DNA of 64,000 nucleotides, from contig NZ_CP098805.1 in assembly GCF_023821985.2 (NCBI RefSeq), positions 1,736,001 through 1,800,000 on the forward strand. Reading direction: 5' to 3'. Positions 17,827 through 26,032 of the stretch are shown here, in pieces. Positions within the stretch are counted from its first letter, which is position 1, and the number at the start of each line of letters is the position of its first letter. This DNA is from Dyadobacter chenhuakuii. GTDB taxonomy: Bacteria > Bacteroidota > Bacteroidia > Cytophagales > Spirosomataceae. The notes under the pieces were generated by a model. That model worked only from the letters and a program-made list of their open reading frames with translations, ran no database searches and was not told where the DNA came from. A program made the position numbers and the translations under genes.

Positions 17827-18336
17827 ATGGACCAGCAAACAGAAAAAAAAGACGGATTAAAAATTGTCAGGGAATTTAAAGCACCCAAAACGCTTGTATT
17901 CGACGCATTTGCATCGCCCGAAGCATTTGGCGAATGGTGGGGCCCCGCCGGCAGCAATCTATCCGTGGAGCGTTTTGACTTCCGGACAGGTGGGAGTACG
18001 CATTACAAAATGGAAGGGAACGGCCACGTCATGTGGGGGTTATTTCAGTATAAAAACATTCAGCGTGCCGATCTGCTGGAATTCATCAACTCATTTGCCG
18101 ATGCCGAAGGAAACATCATCACTTCACCATTTCCGATGGATTTCCCTTTGGAAATTTTCAACAAGATTACATTGGAAGAAAATGACGGCATAACAACCTT
18201 AACCATCCAGGGCCACCCCATCAACGCAACACCCGCCCAGGAAGAAACTTACTTTTCAATCATGGACAACATGCACCAAGGATTCAACGGAACATTCGAC
18301 CAGTTGGATGCATATTTGGCGAAGGTGCAAGGTTAA
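17827..18336 (+). CDS. SRPBCC / AHSA1-type protein
   Basis: A 169-residue AHSA1-branch SRPBCC protein, with a charged N-terminus followed by KIVREFKAPKTLVFDAF, FGEWWGPAGS, FDFRTGGSTHYKMEG and a C-terminal helix (FNGTFDQLDAYLAKV). The start is taken at MDQQ. It is cotranscribed with the ArsR gene and followed by a strong hairpin. It is a homologue of the protein encoded at 16687, but the two are diverged, so the two modules are old paralogues or independent acquisitions. Confidence 0.87.
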   Translation: MDQQTEKKDGLKIVREFKAPKTLVFDAFASPEAFGEWWGPAGSNLSVERFDFRTGGSTHYKMEGNGHVMWGLFQYKNIQRADLLEFINSFADAEGNIITSPFPMDFPLEIFNKITLEENDGITTLTIQGHPINATPAQEETYFSIMDNMHQGFNGTFDQLDAYLAKVQG

Positions 18337-18363
18337 GCGTAAAGAAATAGATTGTACAATGTC

Positions 18364-18421
18364 CCTGCTGAGTAATCAAGAAATCTTTATTAGACTTAAA
18401 ATCTCAGCAGGTTCTTTTTTT
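18364..18421 (+). terminator. Rho-independent terminator
   Basis: A 9-bp stem, CCTGCTGAG / CTCAGCAGG, encloses 30 bases and is followed by TTCTTTTTTT. It lies 28 bp after the AHSA1 stop. It also overlaps the last codons of the small ORF on the other strand. Confidence 0.7.
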
Positions 18422-18580
18422 CAAAAATTCTTTTGGGATCGGATTGTTTTTGAGGAAGATCTTTACTTCTTCGGTTTTGGAAAGTGGCACAATGGGTAAC
18501 GAGGATTCATTATGAAATAAATCTTTGTTTGACTTACCTGGTCTACTCAGATTATCTTTTTCAATTGCGATCGCTGGCAT
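18404..18580 (-). CDS. Small 58-residue protein downstream of the DUF6934-like gene
   Basis: An open frame of 58 codons starts with ATG (MPAIAIEKDN) 38 bp after the stop of the DUF6934-like gene on the same strand and ends in TGA. The C-terminal half, with VPLSKTEEVKIFLKNNPIPK then EFLKKR, has the look of a folded, conserved peptide rather than random sequence. No family is recognised. The position suggests an operon with the upstream gene and possibly a two-component module such as a toxin-antitoxin or effector-partner pair. This is inference from size and position only. Confidence 0.5.
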   Translation of the reverse strand: MPAIAIEKDNLSRPGKSNKDLFHNESSLPIVPLSKTEEVKIFLKNNPIPKEFLKKRTC

Positions 18581-18618
18581 ATGTGTGTTCGAATTTTGTT
18601 ATATTCAAAGTTAGCCAA

Positions 18619-19116
18619 TCATTTGAAATTAATCAAGAATGCATCATAATTGGCATTTTTCCTGAACGGTTCCCAGTCTCCTACCCATTCAGTTAGTGAA
18701 CGAAGGTTGTTTCCGGTAATGTTAATAGCGGCCTTGAAACCATAAATATGGTAGCGGTCTATCAGCTCAGCATAATACATATTGATTCCCATTTGATATT
18801 TACGGTTCCTTACGGCCAGTTTACCAGGAAGAGTTCTTCCGGTAGCAAACACGCTTGATTCTGGGTTATTTTCCAAAAAATCCAGTGCTTTACTCGCTAC
18901 CGTGCCCAGAATCTTGTTCATATCACCGTTCCGAACCTCGATACAATCATCCAACTTTTGAGCATCCTCATCCCACACCCCAAAAGCAAGATTATATAAG
19001 TCATCATCTAGATAGTCAAAACGGATCCTCATTTCAAAACGACCGTTCTTGCCTTCACTGAAAAACTTAAACTCCCTTTCACCGACTAGCTCGGTCGTGT
19101 AACTTTCAATATTCAT
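18619..19116 (-). CDS. DUF6934-like protein of unknown function
   Basis: A 165-residue soluble protein, no signal peptide. The pattern F-F-S-E-G near residue 20, DLYNLAFGVWDEDAQKLDD, RNGDMNKILGTVASKALDFL and TGRTLPGKLAVRNRKYQMGI resembles the DUF6934 family of Bacteroidota. This is an assignment from memory of the family pattern and not from a search. The start MNIESYT is chosen over an ATG 39 bp upstream. Function is unknown. It precedes the 58-residue ORF on the same strand. Confidence 0.6.
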   Translation of the reverse strand: MNIESYTTELVGEREFKFFSEGKNGRFEMRIRFDYLDDDLYNLAFGVWDEDAQKLDDCIEVRNGDMNKILGTVASKALDFLENNPESSVFATGRTLPGKLAVRNRKYQMGINMYYAELIDRYHIYGFKAAINITGNNLRSLTEWVGDWEPFRKNANYDAFLINFK

Positions 19117-19311
19117 TTTAGTTATAGTGTGTTCTGAAAAACCAAAGATATTCAAAATCTTTATTCTACTAAAAATTATAACTCCTGGCCACTGACTAAG
19201 CTTTTCACAACTGATCAGAAATCATATCTACCAACACCCAATCAGTAGCAAATGGAATTTTAATCTTAATAAGGTAAATACTGACCATTTGAAATTAAAA
19301 CGCCCAACAAC

Positions 19312-19734
19312 ATGATCAAGCCACTTTATCCTTGCCTTTGGTATAATGGAAATGCGAAGGAAGCTGCGGATTACTATTGTTCTATTTTTAAAAGTTCCAA
19401 GATCACTTCTGAGAATCCGATGGTGGTGACATTTGAGCTAAACGGGTTCAAATTTATGGGGCTGAACGGCGGTCCGCATTACCAGTTCTCTCCGGCAACT
19501 TCTTTCGTGGTTGAATGCGATACGCAGGAAGAAATCGATTATTACTGGGAGAAATTAGGAGAAGGCGGATCATATAATCAGTGCGGATGGCTGGATGATA
19601 AATTCGGGATGTCGTGGCAGGTTGTGCCAAGTGTTTTGTCCAAATTAATGTCAGATCCTGAAAAGGCGCCTAGGGTGATCGAGGCTTTTATGCAGATGAG
19701 TAAATTCGATATCGCTGCGCTTGAAAATGCATAA
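19312..19734 (+). CDS. VOC family protein (PhnB-like)
   Basis: A 140-residue protein of the vicinal oxygen chelate superfamily, the branch often named PhnB or 3-demethylubiquinone methyltransferase-like. The key features are the start MIKPLYPCLWYNGNAKEA, the mid strand FMGLNGGPHYQFSPATSFVV, and the motif CGWLDDKFGMSWQVVP. It is probably a metal-independent or metal-dependent small-molecule binding protein; its substrate is not known. Confidence 0.9.
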   Translation: MIKPLYPCLWYNGNAKEAADYYCSIFKSSKITSENPMVVTFELNGFKFMGLNGGPHYQFSPATSFVVECDTQEEIDYYWEKLGEGGSYNQCGWLDDKFGMSWQVVPSVLSKLMSDPEKAPRVIEAFMQMSKFDIAALENA

Positions 19735-19826
19735 GACAGGGCTGCTGAGTTTATTTCAAGGATTTGTAGAGAAAACATCGGCTAAAAGGTAACTTGCGCC
19801 ATAACATTTTAGCCCCTATTTCCAAT

Positions 19827-20696
19827 ATGTTGAAGTTCATTCTTCCTTCGCTGCTTTCAATTTCCATGGCTGCAAATGCGCAGTTGGTTTCTGATTCCCT
19901 GCTCATTGAAGGCCATCACCGCGTTTTTGTTTATGATAAATCCGTGAAGGTCAAGCCGGGTGCAAGCCTTGTTTTTCTGATGCATGGCTCGGGTGGTGAA
20001 CCGATGGGATTTGCGCCGAGAGCTGCTAAGCTGCAAGCCAGGGCCGAGGCTGAAAATCTTGTGCTGGTTTATCCGGCTGGTTATAAGCGATATTGGAATG
20101 AATGCAGAAAAGCCTCAACAGCAATTGCCAACAAGGAAAATTTGAATGAAGAAGCATTTTTCTCCGGAATGATCGACTTCTTTTCCGATAAATACAAGAT
20201 TAACAAAGCAAACGTTTTTGCAACCGGTTTTTCGGGTGGCGGGCATATGTCGTACAAACTGGCGCTGACCATGCCTGATAAGATCCGGGCCATTTCGGCG
20301 ATTGTCGCCAACCTTCCGACGGATGAGAATATGGATTGTGCGGCTATGAACAAACCGCTGCCGGTCATGATTACCAACGGAACGGCCGATGAAACCAACC
20401 CGTATAATGGCGGTGAAGTGAAGACTGCGGGTGTAACGCTAGGCACTGTACGCGCGACAGATCAGTCATTTCAATATTGGGCAAAACTGGATGGTTACAG
20501 CGGTGAGCCTGTCAAATCAATGATGCCGGATGGCGACAAAACCAACGATGTTACGGTCGAAAAATACACCTACCAGAAGAAGGGAAAACCCGAAGTAACC
20601 TTATTAAAAGTCATCAACGGCAAACACGAATTCCTGACCGATTTCGACATTTTCGAAGAAACCTGGGCATTCTTTAAGCGGCAGATGGCGAAGTAG
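19827..20696 (+). CDS. Secreted alpha/beta hydrolase, PHB-depolymerase/LpqC-like esterase
   Basis: A protein of about 289 residues with a signal peptide (MLKFILPSLLSISMAANAQ). The oxyanion loop MHGSGGEP, the nucleophile elbow GFSGGGH, the acid in GTADETNPYNGG and the final histidine in NGKHEFL are all visible. It resembles polyhydroxybutyrate depolymerase-like esterases and feruloyl esterases. The substrate is uncertain. ATG at 19827 is used; a TTG upstream lacks a signal sequence. Its last 23 bp overlap the end of the convergent imuA gene. Confidence 0.85.
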   Translation: MLKFILPSLLSISMAANAQLVSDSLLIEGHHRVFVYDKSVKVKPGASLVFLMHGSGGEPMGFAPRAAKLQARAEAENLVLVYPAGYKRYWNECRKASTAIANKENLNEEAFFSGMIDFFSDKYKINKANVFATGFSGGGHMSYKLALTMPDKIRAISAIVANLPTDENMDCAAMNKPLPVMITNGTADETNPYNGGEVKTAGVTLGTVRATDQSFQYWAKLDGYSGEPVKSMMPDGDKTNDVTVEKYTYQKKGKPEVTLLKVINGKHEFLTDFDIFEETWAFFKRQMAK

Positions 20697-21423
20697 ATTT
20701 GCGGAAAGGAGTCGCCATTTTTACTTCTTGTTCCAGATAGTTAAATCGCCCGTCCGACCATTCCATTTTCCACTCACCGGGTTCCCCGTTGCGCACTTTC
20801 AGAAGCTGTACGTGCCAGCGGGGAAAACCTACACCAGGCATATCATCTTCCAGCTGACTGGGAATAGGTGTCACCTTCCAGCGCGAAACGCAAGCTAATG
20901 TGTTCAGGCTCCGCGGATTGCAACGATGCAAAAAACCGGTCACACGGCTTTGCTCCACAGCAAGTTGCAATCGGCGGGATTGGGTTAATGTGATTTCATT
21001 GAGCTCTCCTACCACGGCAGTGAGCGCTTCACATTTTAATGATTCCTCCACAGCCCATAACACGTCCTGTTCTTTCAGTAGATCTATAAAAATAACCCTG
21101 TCCGGCTCAATGCCGAAAAACTTCATGGCCGGAGGAAACAGTGTGCGGTTCATGCTGATCCATAAACAAGCCCCGCCCTTTTGCAACAATTTACCCAGCA
21201 GCCCCATCATAAAACCGGTGGTTGCCGCTGCGTCTTCCCTGGCACCACTCAAAAATTCATGAACCGCACCAGTCGGGAAAACCTGGTTCGGAAATGCCTT
21301 TTCCAATGCTCCATAATCAAACGAGTTTTTTGCCCCCTCCGATGCGGTCTTAAAGCCCTGCAAAGAAAGGATCTCGTCTTGCAGCCGCTTAGCAAGATCG
21401 CTTTTTGGCGTCGTCTGGTTCAT
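20674..21423 (-). CDS. imuA: Mutasome protein ImuA
   Basis: A 249-residue protein of the ImuA/RecA-like group, the third part of the translesion mutasome with ImuB and DnaE2. It has an N-terminal helix (DLAKRLQDEILSLQGF) and the RecA-like core seen in FPTGAVHEFLSGAREDAAATTGFMMG, ACLWISMNR and DRVIFIDLLKEQDVLWAVEESL. The P-loop of RecA is not intact, as is usual in this group. The start MNQTTP is preferred to a distant upstream ATG. In most genomes with this set imuA lies next to imuB; here it is about 4.2 kb from it. Confidence 0.88.
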   Translation of the reverse strand: MNQTTPKSDLAKRLQDEILSLQGFKTASEGAKNSFDYGALEKAFPNQVFPTGAVHEFLSGAREDAAATTGFMMGLLGKLLQKGGACLWISMNRTLFPPAMKFFGIEPDRVIFIDLLKEQDVLWAVEESLKCEALTAVVGELNEITLTQSRRLQLAVEQSRVTGFLHRCNPRSLNTLACVSRWKVTPIPSQLEDDMPGVGFPRWHVQLLKVRNGEPGEWKMEWSDGRFNYLEQEVKMATPFRKSTSPSAA

Positions 21424-21437
21424 GATGGAAGTTGAGT

Positions 21438-21460
21438 AATTGTTATTATTGATAACAATT
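21438..21460 (-). promoter_or_regulatory. Operator-like inverted repeat upstream of imuA
   Basis: Nine-base arms (AATTGTTAT and ATAACAATT) are separated by 5 bp, centred about 26 bp before the imuA start codon. Mutasome genes are usually damage-inducible, and XRE-type LexA-like repressors control SOS genes in Bacteroidota, so a damage-responsive operator is plausible. The binder is unknown. Confidence 0.5.
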
Positions 21461-21642
21461 TTATGATTCCAAAAGTACCATTTAACTTTCATAACCGCAA
21501 AACATTTTCTGATTTTATGCCTGATTTATGGACTTAATTGTCAAAATACAGCTTCTATGCTGGATCAGGCATTATCCACTTAAACACAGTCCGACTAGTA
21601 AAAAGAACGGATAATGTGCTTATTCTCTCAAAATCAAATCCT

Positions 21643-22482
21643 ATGACACGATCTGTTCTGCTAAAATCTTCCTTATTAATTGTTACTTGTTTCACTTTTC
21701 TGGCTATGAGTCGTTTGGCTCCGCGGGATTGGAAATTAGGCGTAGCACTTTATACATTTAACCCCTATTCCTTTGAAGGCCAATTGGCAAAAGCGGATAG
21801 CGCCGGCTTAAAATATGTGGAAGGTTTCACATTTGCGAAGGCCGGTCCGGAATTAAAGGATTCAGCCATGATGAAATTATCGCCTTCCGGCATAGCAAAA
21901 CTGAAAACGATTCTTGGCAAAACCGACCTCAAAATGGAAAGTATTTACCTCGTAGGCGGCCCGACGGTAAATGATTGGAAAAAGGAATTTGAGATAGCGA
22001 AACAATTTAATGTGAAATATGTGACTGCCGAACCGCCAGTGAAAATGTGGGATAGCATCGACAGCCTTGCCGGCGTTTACGGCGTAAAACTGGCCATTCA
22101 TAACCATTGGAAAGGAACAAGTGCTTACTGGCATCCCGATTCTGTGTTGGCAGCGCTAAAAGGGCACCCGAATTTTGGTGTATGTGCCGATCTCGGACAC
22201 ATGCCCAAAAGTGGCATTAAACCGGTGGAAGCATTGAAAAAGCTGGAAGGCCATATCATTGCAATCCACCTAAAAGACATTGCGGCTTATAATGATCCAA
22301 AACTTGTGGATGTAGTCGTAGGAACCGGGGTCATCGACTTTCCGGCGGTGTTCAAGGAGCTGGAAAGACAACGGTTCAACGGCCACATTATTATCGAACG
22401 CGACCGCCAGGAAAAGCCGAGCAATCTGCAATCTGTTATTCAGACGGTTCAATATTATAACAAGACCCTTGGGTTAAAGTGA
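21643..22482 (+). CDS. Sugar phosphate isomerase/epimerase (xylose isomerase-like TIM barrel), secreted
   Basis: A 279-residue protein with an N-terminal hydrophobic signal (VLLKSSLLIVTCFTFLAMS). The body is a TIM barrel of the AP endonuclease 2/xylose isomerase-like family. The metal-site residues appear in IYLVGGP, LAIHNHWKGTSAYW, GVCADLGHMPK, IIAIHLKDI and a final HIIIERD. The start MTRSVLL is taken. The closely related proteins occur near DUF1080 hydrolases in Bacteroidota, where they take part in keto-sugar conversion. Here a DUF1080 gene converges on it. The exact reaction is unknown. Confidence 0.87.
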   Translation: MTRSVLLKSSLLIVTCFTFLAMSRLAPRDWKLGVALYTFNPYSFEGQLAKADSAGLKYVEGFTFAKAGPELKDSAMMKLSPSGIAKLKTILGKTDLKMESIYLVGGPTVNDWKKEFEIAKQFNVKYVTAEPPVKMWDSIDSLAGVYGVKLAIHNHWKGTSAYWHPDSVLAALKGHPNFGVCADLGHMPKSGIKPVEALKKLEGHIIAIHLKDIAAYNDPKLVDVVVGTGVIDFPAVFKELERQRFNGHIIIERDRQEKPSNLQSVIQTVQYYNKTLGLK

Positions 22483-22504
22483 GCATTGCCTGATGCGGCT
22501 GAAT

Positions 22505-22554
22505 AAAGCTCTGATCAATGCAGGCATTGCCAAAATGCTGCTGATCAGAGCTTT
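22505..22554. terminator. Bidirectional terminator hairpin
   Basis: A perfect 13-bp stem (AAAGCTCTGATCA / TGATCAGAGCTTT) lies between the convergent genes at 21643-22482 and 22545-23270 and overlaps the stop codon of the latter. On the minus strand it is followed by TTTATTC; on the plus strand the T-rich tail is weaker. Confidence 0.65.
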
Positions 22555-23270
22555 CTTAATTTAATGTTGCGATACCAAACCGTGCTTCCCCAGTCCTGCA
22601 ACCCGATCCGTCCGTCATAGGATCCTTTGGAGATGGGTGCTGCTTTGAGTCCGCTGTTTGCTACTTTTTGCTTCCAGTCGGCGCTTTTGAGGTCGTGTTC
22701 CTGGACCATGAATTCATTTTGGTACACCGTAAGCTTTCCTTTCTTCACTATAAAATGGATTTTATTCCATTCACCTTCCGGATTTCCTTCGCGTAGACGG
22801 GCATTGGCAATTCCGAAAAAGTCGCTGGCGCGATGTGTATTTTCTTTGGCACCTTCATAAATTTTATCATCGATCACCTGTAATTCCAGGCCGGTCGTAT
22901 GCATATTCGGGTATTTGGCTGCTTCTGTTACAAAAAAGAAAATGCCGCTGTTGGCATATTTGCTCACTTTCCATTCTGCCTTAAATTCAAAATCACCGGT
23001 CACAACTTCATCTGTAACGATATCTCCGCCATTCTGTGCTTTATTTCCAGCTCGTTCAGGCACATTCAATTTAATGGCACCTTGTTCGATTATCCAGGCT
23101 GTCCCCACCTGCTTGCCGCCATAGGCATGCCAGCCTTTAAAATCTTTTCCATCAAACAACAGTTTCCAGCCGTCCTTTTTTTCCGTGGCAGACAGCGTGT
23201 TAAGAGCTTGTGAATGCGCGCTTACATAGGCGAAACTCAAAAGCAAAGCAAATAAGGTGGGTTTGAACAT
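22545..23270 (-). CDS. DUF1080 (3-keto-disaccharide hydrolase-type) secreted protein
   Basis: A 241-residue secreted protein with signal peptide MFKPTLFALLLSFAYVSAHSQ, then the DUF1080 jelly-roll domain. Characteristic stretches are GWKLLFDGKDFKGWHAYGG, ITDEV-type GDIVTDEVVTGDFEFKAEWK, NSGIFFFV, GLELQVIDD and GRIGLQDWGSTVWYRNIKL. Members act on 3-keto-glycosides or bind glycans. It fits with the TIM-barrel gene next to it and the second one at 45724. The start MFKPT is preferred to an ATG 39 bp upstream. Confidence 0.92.
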   Translation of the reverse strand: MFKPTLFALLLSFAYVSAHSQALNTLSATEKKDGWKLLFDGKDFKGWHAYGGKQVGTAWIIEQGAIKLNVPERAGNKAQNGGDIVTDEVVTGDFEFKAEWKVSKYANSGIFFFVTEAAKYPNMHTTGLELQVIDDKIYEGAKENTHRASDFFGIANARLREGNPEGEWNKIHFIVKKGKLTVYQNEFMVQEHDLKSADWKQKVANSGLKAAPISKGSYDGRIGLQDWGSTVWYRNIKLRKL

Positions 23271-23369
23271 TTCAGATCTAAGATTATTGTTAGAGAACAA
23301 GCGCGTCACTCAGGCAAAATACTTATTTATTCACAAAATATCTGGCATAGCAACTTTTGTAAAAACACC

Positions 23370-25076
23370 TTACTCTTTTAAAATGCTCTCCACAATCGTC
23401 AAAGATGCTTGTTCACAGAAATCCAGGCCTGAATAATCCGGGTTATAACCTCCAATGTAAGGAACGGCCATAACATAAATCCGGCGATTCGTAGAACCTG
23501 AACGCTCCAAAACCTGAAAATGATCTGTAATGGCAATCCCCGGCACTTTCAGGTAAAAATCTTCTCTGGCCGTTTGCTCCACATTCTCGTTGCCGTCTGC
23601 AATGGCTGCACCGCCTTCTGCCGAAGACCTGAATTTTAAATGTGCGGGCATCACCGTTCCATCGGCGATGAGGCTTTTGAACGGAAAACTTTCAAAAGGC
23701 AAATGCGGCTGACCGATACAATCCACAAAGGTGTTGTAATAAATGGCCTTCTCTTCACCCGACTCGTCCTTATAATGGTAAGTTATACCACCTTTACTTT
23801 CCGGAACAACCTTGCTATCATCCCCTACCGACACGATTTCGAGCTTGCCTGCGTCGTCCAGCGCCAGCATTTCCTTGGCGGAACTTTGCGGGACAAATGC
23901 GATAACAATCGATATGAGCGGCATTAGAACTTTCTGCAGCCGCATACGGTCCTCCGCTGACAAATATTTGGCAGGATAATTCATTGCATAACTCAAAACC
24001 GCCAGAATCTCCTTCCAATGTATGGACTCCTCGTTCCGGATCGACTTTTCCGCCTCTGCATATTCTTTCCTGAAAAGCTTGAACGGTTCCGTTTTTTCCC
24101 GCACAGCCATCATCGACTCTACAAACTGCTCTATGTTCATCTCCCGGATCCTTCCGTAAAACTTCGGATCCTTGTCGCGGAACAGGTCTTTAAAGGCTTT
24201 TTCAAAAATATAGTCCAGTTCCAGAAAACCATCGTTTGCTTCCCGGTTTTGCTCGATTTCTTCCTTGGTCAGCAATGCTTCTTCAGAAAGCAGCGGATCT
24301 TCCAAATGGAAGCGTATGGCAGGCAAAAGTCCATTTCTGGAATGCATAACCAGCCTGAAATCAGGACTTTCCTCTGATGGTTGGAACACAACTTTTCCGT
24401 CCTCATCCGTATGAAATGATCCGTTATTCCGGGCCAATGTGCGCATGGCATCAATAGCAGTCAATGATGATCCACGGATCGCTATGGGATGATTTAGAAC
24501 CAGTTTGAGCTTTGCAGGCGGATATGGGGAATCATAATAACCGGGCGTCGTTCCTTCGTGCTTGGCAGGCCAGTTATGCCCGGTGCAAATAATGACACGG
24601 TTAAAACGTGACAAGCCCGATCGTTCGATATCGACATCCACTTTCTTCTCCCCGGGTACGTCGATAATGTCAATCACCCGGCAACCTTTATGGACATGTG
24701 TCTGTAATCCGATGCGTTCGGCCTTTTTCAGGAGCAGATCAAATTGAGCTGATAAATACTGCCCGAACAACAGACGGGGAAGCACTTTATATTCATTAAA
24801 ACGATCTCTGTCAACCCCAAAACGGATGAGCTCGTCCTCAGGGACAGTCTGGATCCATTCCTGGATGGAAGTTACAATTTCGGGAATTTCGTTGTCAGAT
24901 ACATTGGTAACATGCTCCTGGTTAGAGCCTTGGTAACTATACGGCATCCCGGCGCCTAATAGTTTTTTACTTTCAAAAATGTGTATTTCAAGATCTTTCT
25001 GACCTGCCTCTACAAATCTTTTAAAAACAAACAATGCACTTGGGCCTCCGCCGAGGATAGCGATACGCGTCTTCAA
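23370..25076 (-). CDS. FAD/NAD(P)-binding oxidoreductase (NAD_binding_9 type)
   Basis: A 568-residue protein with an N-terminal Rossmann motif (RIAILGGGPSALFVFKRF) and a FAD-binding region of the NAD_binding_9 type (FESKKLLGAGMPYSY, HVTNVSDNEIPEI). A second nucleotide-binding motif, PIAIRGSSLTAIDAMRTLA, lies near residue 200. A TGHNWP motif occurs between them. The substrate is not known. It runs opposite to the MOSC gene with about 144 bp between starts. Confidence 0.85.
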   Translation of the reverse strand: MKTRIAILGGGPSALFVFKRFVEAGQKDLEIHIFESKKLLGAGMPYSYQGSNQEHVTNVSDNEIPEIVTSIQEWIQTVPEDELIRFGVDRDRFNEYKVLPRLLFGQYLSAQFDLLLKKAERIGLQTHVHKGCRVIDIIDVPGEKKVDVDIERSGLSRFNRVIICTGHNWPAKHEGTTPGYYDSPYPPAKLKLVLNHPIAIRGSSLTAIDAMRTLARNNGSFHTDEDGKVVFQPSEESPDFRLVMHSRNGLLPAIRFHLEDPLLSEEALLTKEEIEQNREANDGFLELDYIFEKAFKDLFRDKDPKFYGRIREMNIEQFVESMMAVREKTEPFKLFRKEYAEAEKSIRNEESIHWKEILAVLSYAMNYPAKYLSAEDRMRLQKVLMPLISIVIAFVPQSSAKEMLALDDAGKLEIVSVGDDSKVVPESKGGITYHYKDESGEEKAIYYNTFVDCIGQPHLPFESFPFKSLIADGTVMPAHLKFRSSAEGGAAIADGNENVEQTAREDFYLKVPGIAITDHFQVLERSGSTNRRIYVMAVPYIGGYNPDYSGLDFCEQASLTIVESILKE

Positions 25077-25220
25077 TGCTTTACAAAACGTTAGGTGTAA
25101 TTAATCCGACTCTTATTTTCCAATGTAATAAACAATTGTACCAGTAACATTCTGGGAATGGTTTTTTACCTGAATTACTTAATTATATCAAATATCAGCT
25201 CATACATCCGATCTTCGTCA

Positions 25221-26024
25221 ATGCATTTATCCGAAATATGGGTATATCCCATTAAATCCCTGGGAGGGATCCGTTTGAGAGAATCGCTTGTTGAAGAACG
25301 GGGATTGAAATACGACAGGCGATGGGTGATCGTCGACGAAAAAGGCACTTTTCTCACCCAACGCACCAACGCCCAAATGGCCCTGCTGGACGTGGCAATA
25401 ACAAACGAAGGCCTGGTCATTTCACACCGGTATGACCCTGTTAACCAAATGCTTATTCCATTTCTGCGTGAAGACGACGAGGATTTGGAGGTGAAGATCT
25501 GGGATGACATTATTACAGCAAGAACAGTTTCTACACTTGCCGACGAATGGTTATCCGAAAGGCTTGGTAAGGCTGTGAGGATCGTGGAAATGACGCCTGA
25601 TACACATCGCAAAATGGGCTCAGTTTATGCCGAAACCGAGCGTACAGTGAGCTTCGCAGACGACTTTCCGTTTCTGCTCATATCCCAGGCTTCGCTGGAC
25701 GATCTGAACGGCAGGCTTTCACAATCCGTAGAAATGAAGCGCTTCCGCCCCAACTTCGTCGTTTCGGGCACTGCACCTTTTGAAGAAGATCTTTGGAAAA
25801 ACATAACGATCGGAAATACTCGCTTTGAGGTTGCAAAACCCTGTGAACGATGTGTTATGGTCAACATTGATCCCAACACAGGGATCAAGAGCCCCGAGAC
25901 ACTGAAAGCACTAATGGGTTACCGAAAAGAGGGAAAGGATATATTTTTCGGGCAAAATGTCATAGGACTGGAAACCGGCATCGTCCGGGAAGGAGATGCT
26001 ATATCGCAGTCATTGACCATTTAA
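25221..26024 (+). CDS. MOSC domain protein
   Basis: A 267-residue protein with an N-terminal beta-barrel domain (LSEIWVYPIKSLGGIRL, DRRWVIVDEKG) and a C-terminal MOSC domain with the conserved cysteine in PCERCVMVNIDPNTG. MOSC proteins take part in reductive or sulfur-transfer reactions with molybdenum cofactor, such as N-hydroxylated-base reduction; YcbX-like proteins are the closest type. The start is the ATG before HLSEIW. It is convergent with the MFS gene with 8 bp between stops. Confidence 0.88.
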   Translation: MHLSEIWVYPIKSLGGIRLRESLVEERGLKYDRRWVIVDEKGTFLTQRTNAQMALLDVAITNEGLVISHRYDPVNQMLIPFLREDDEDLEVKIWDDIITARTVSTLADEWLSERLGKAVRIVEMTPDTHRKMGSVYAETERTVSFADDFPFLLISQASLDDLNGRLSQSVEMKRFRPNFVVSGTAPFEEDLWKNITIGNTRFEVAKPCERCVMVNIDPNTGIKSPETLKALMGYRKEGKDIFFGQNVIGLETGIVREGDAISQSLTI

Positions 26025-26032
26025 ATAACTAC

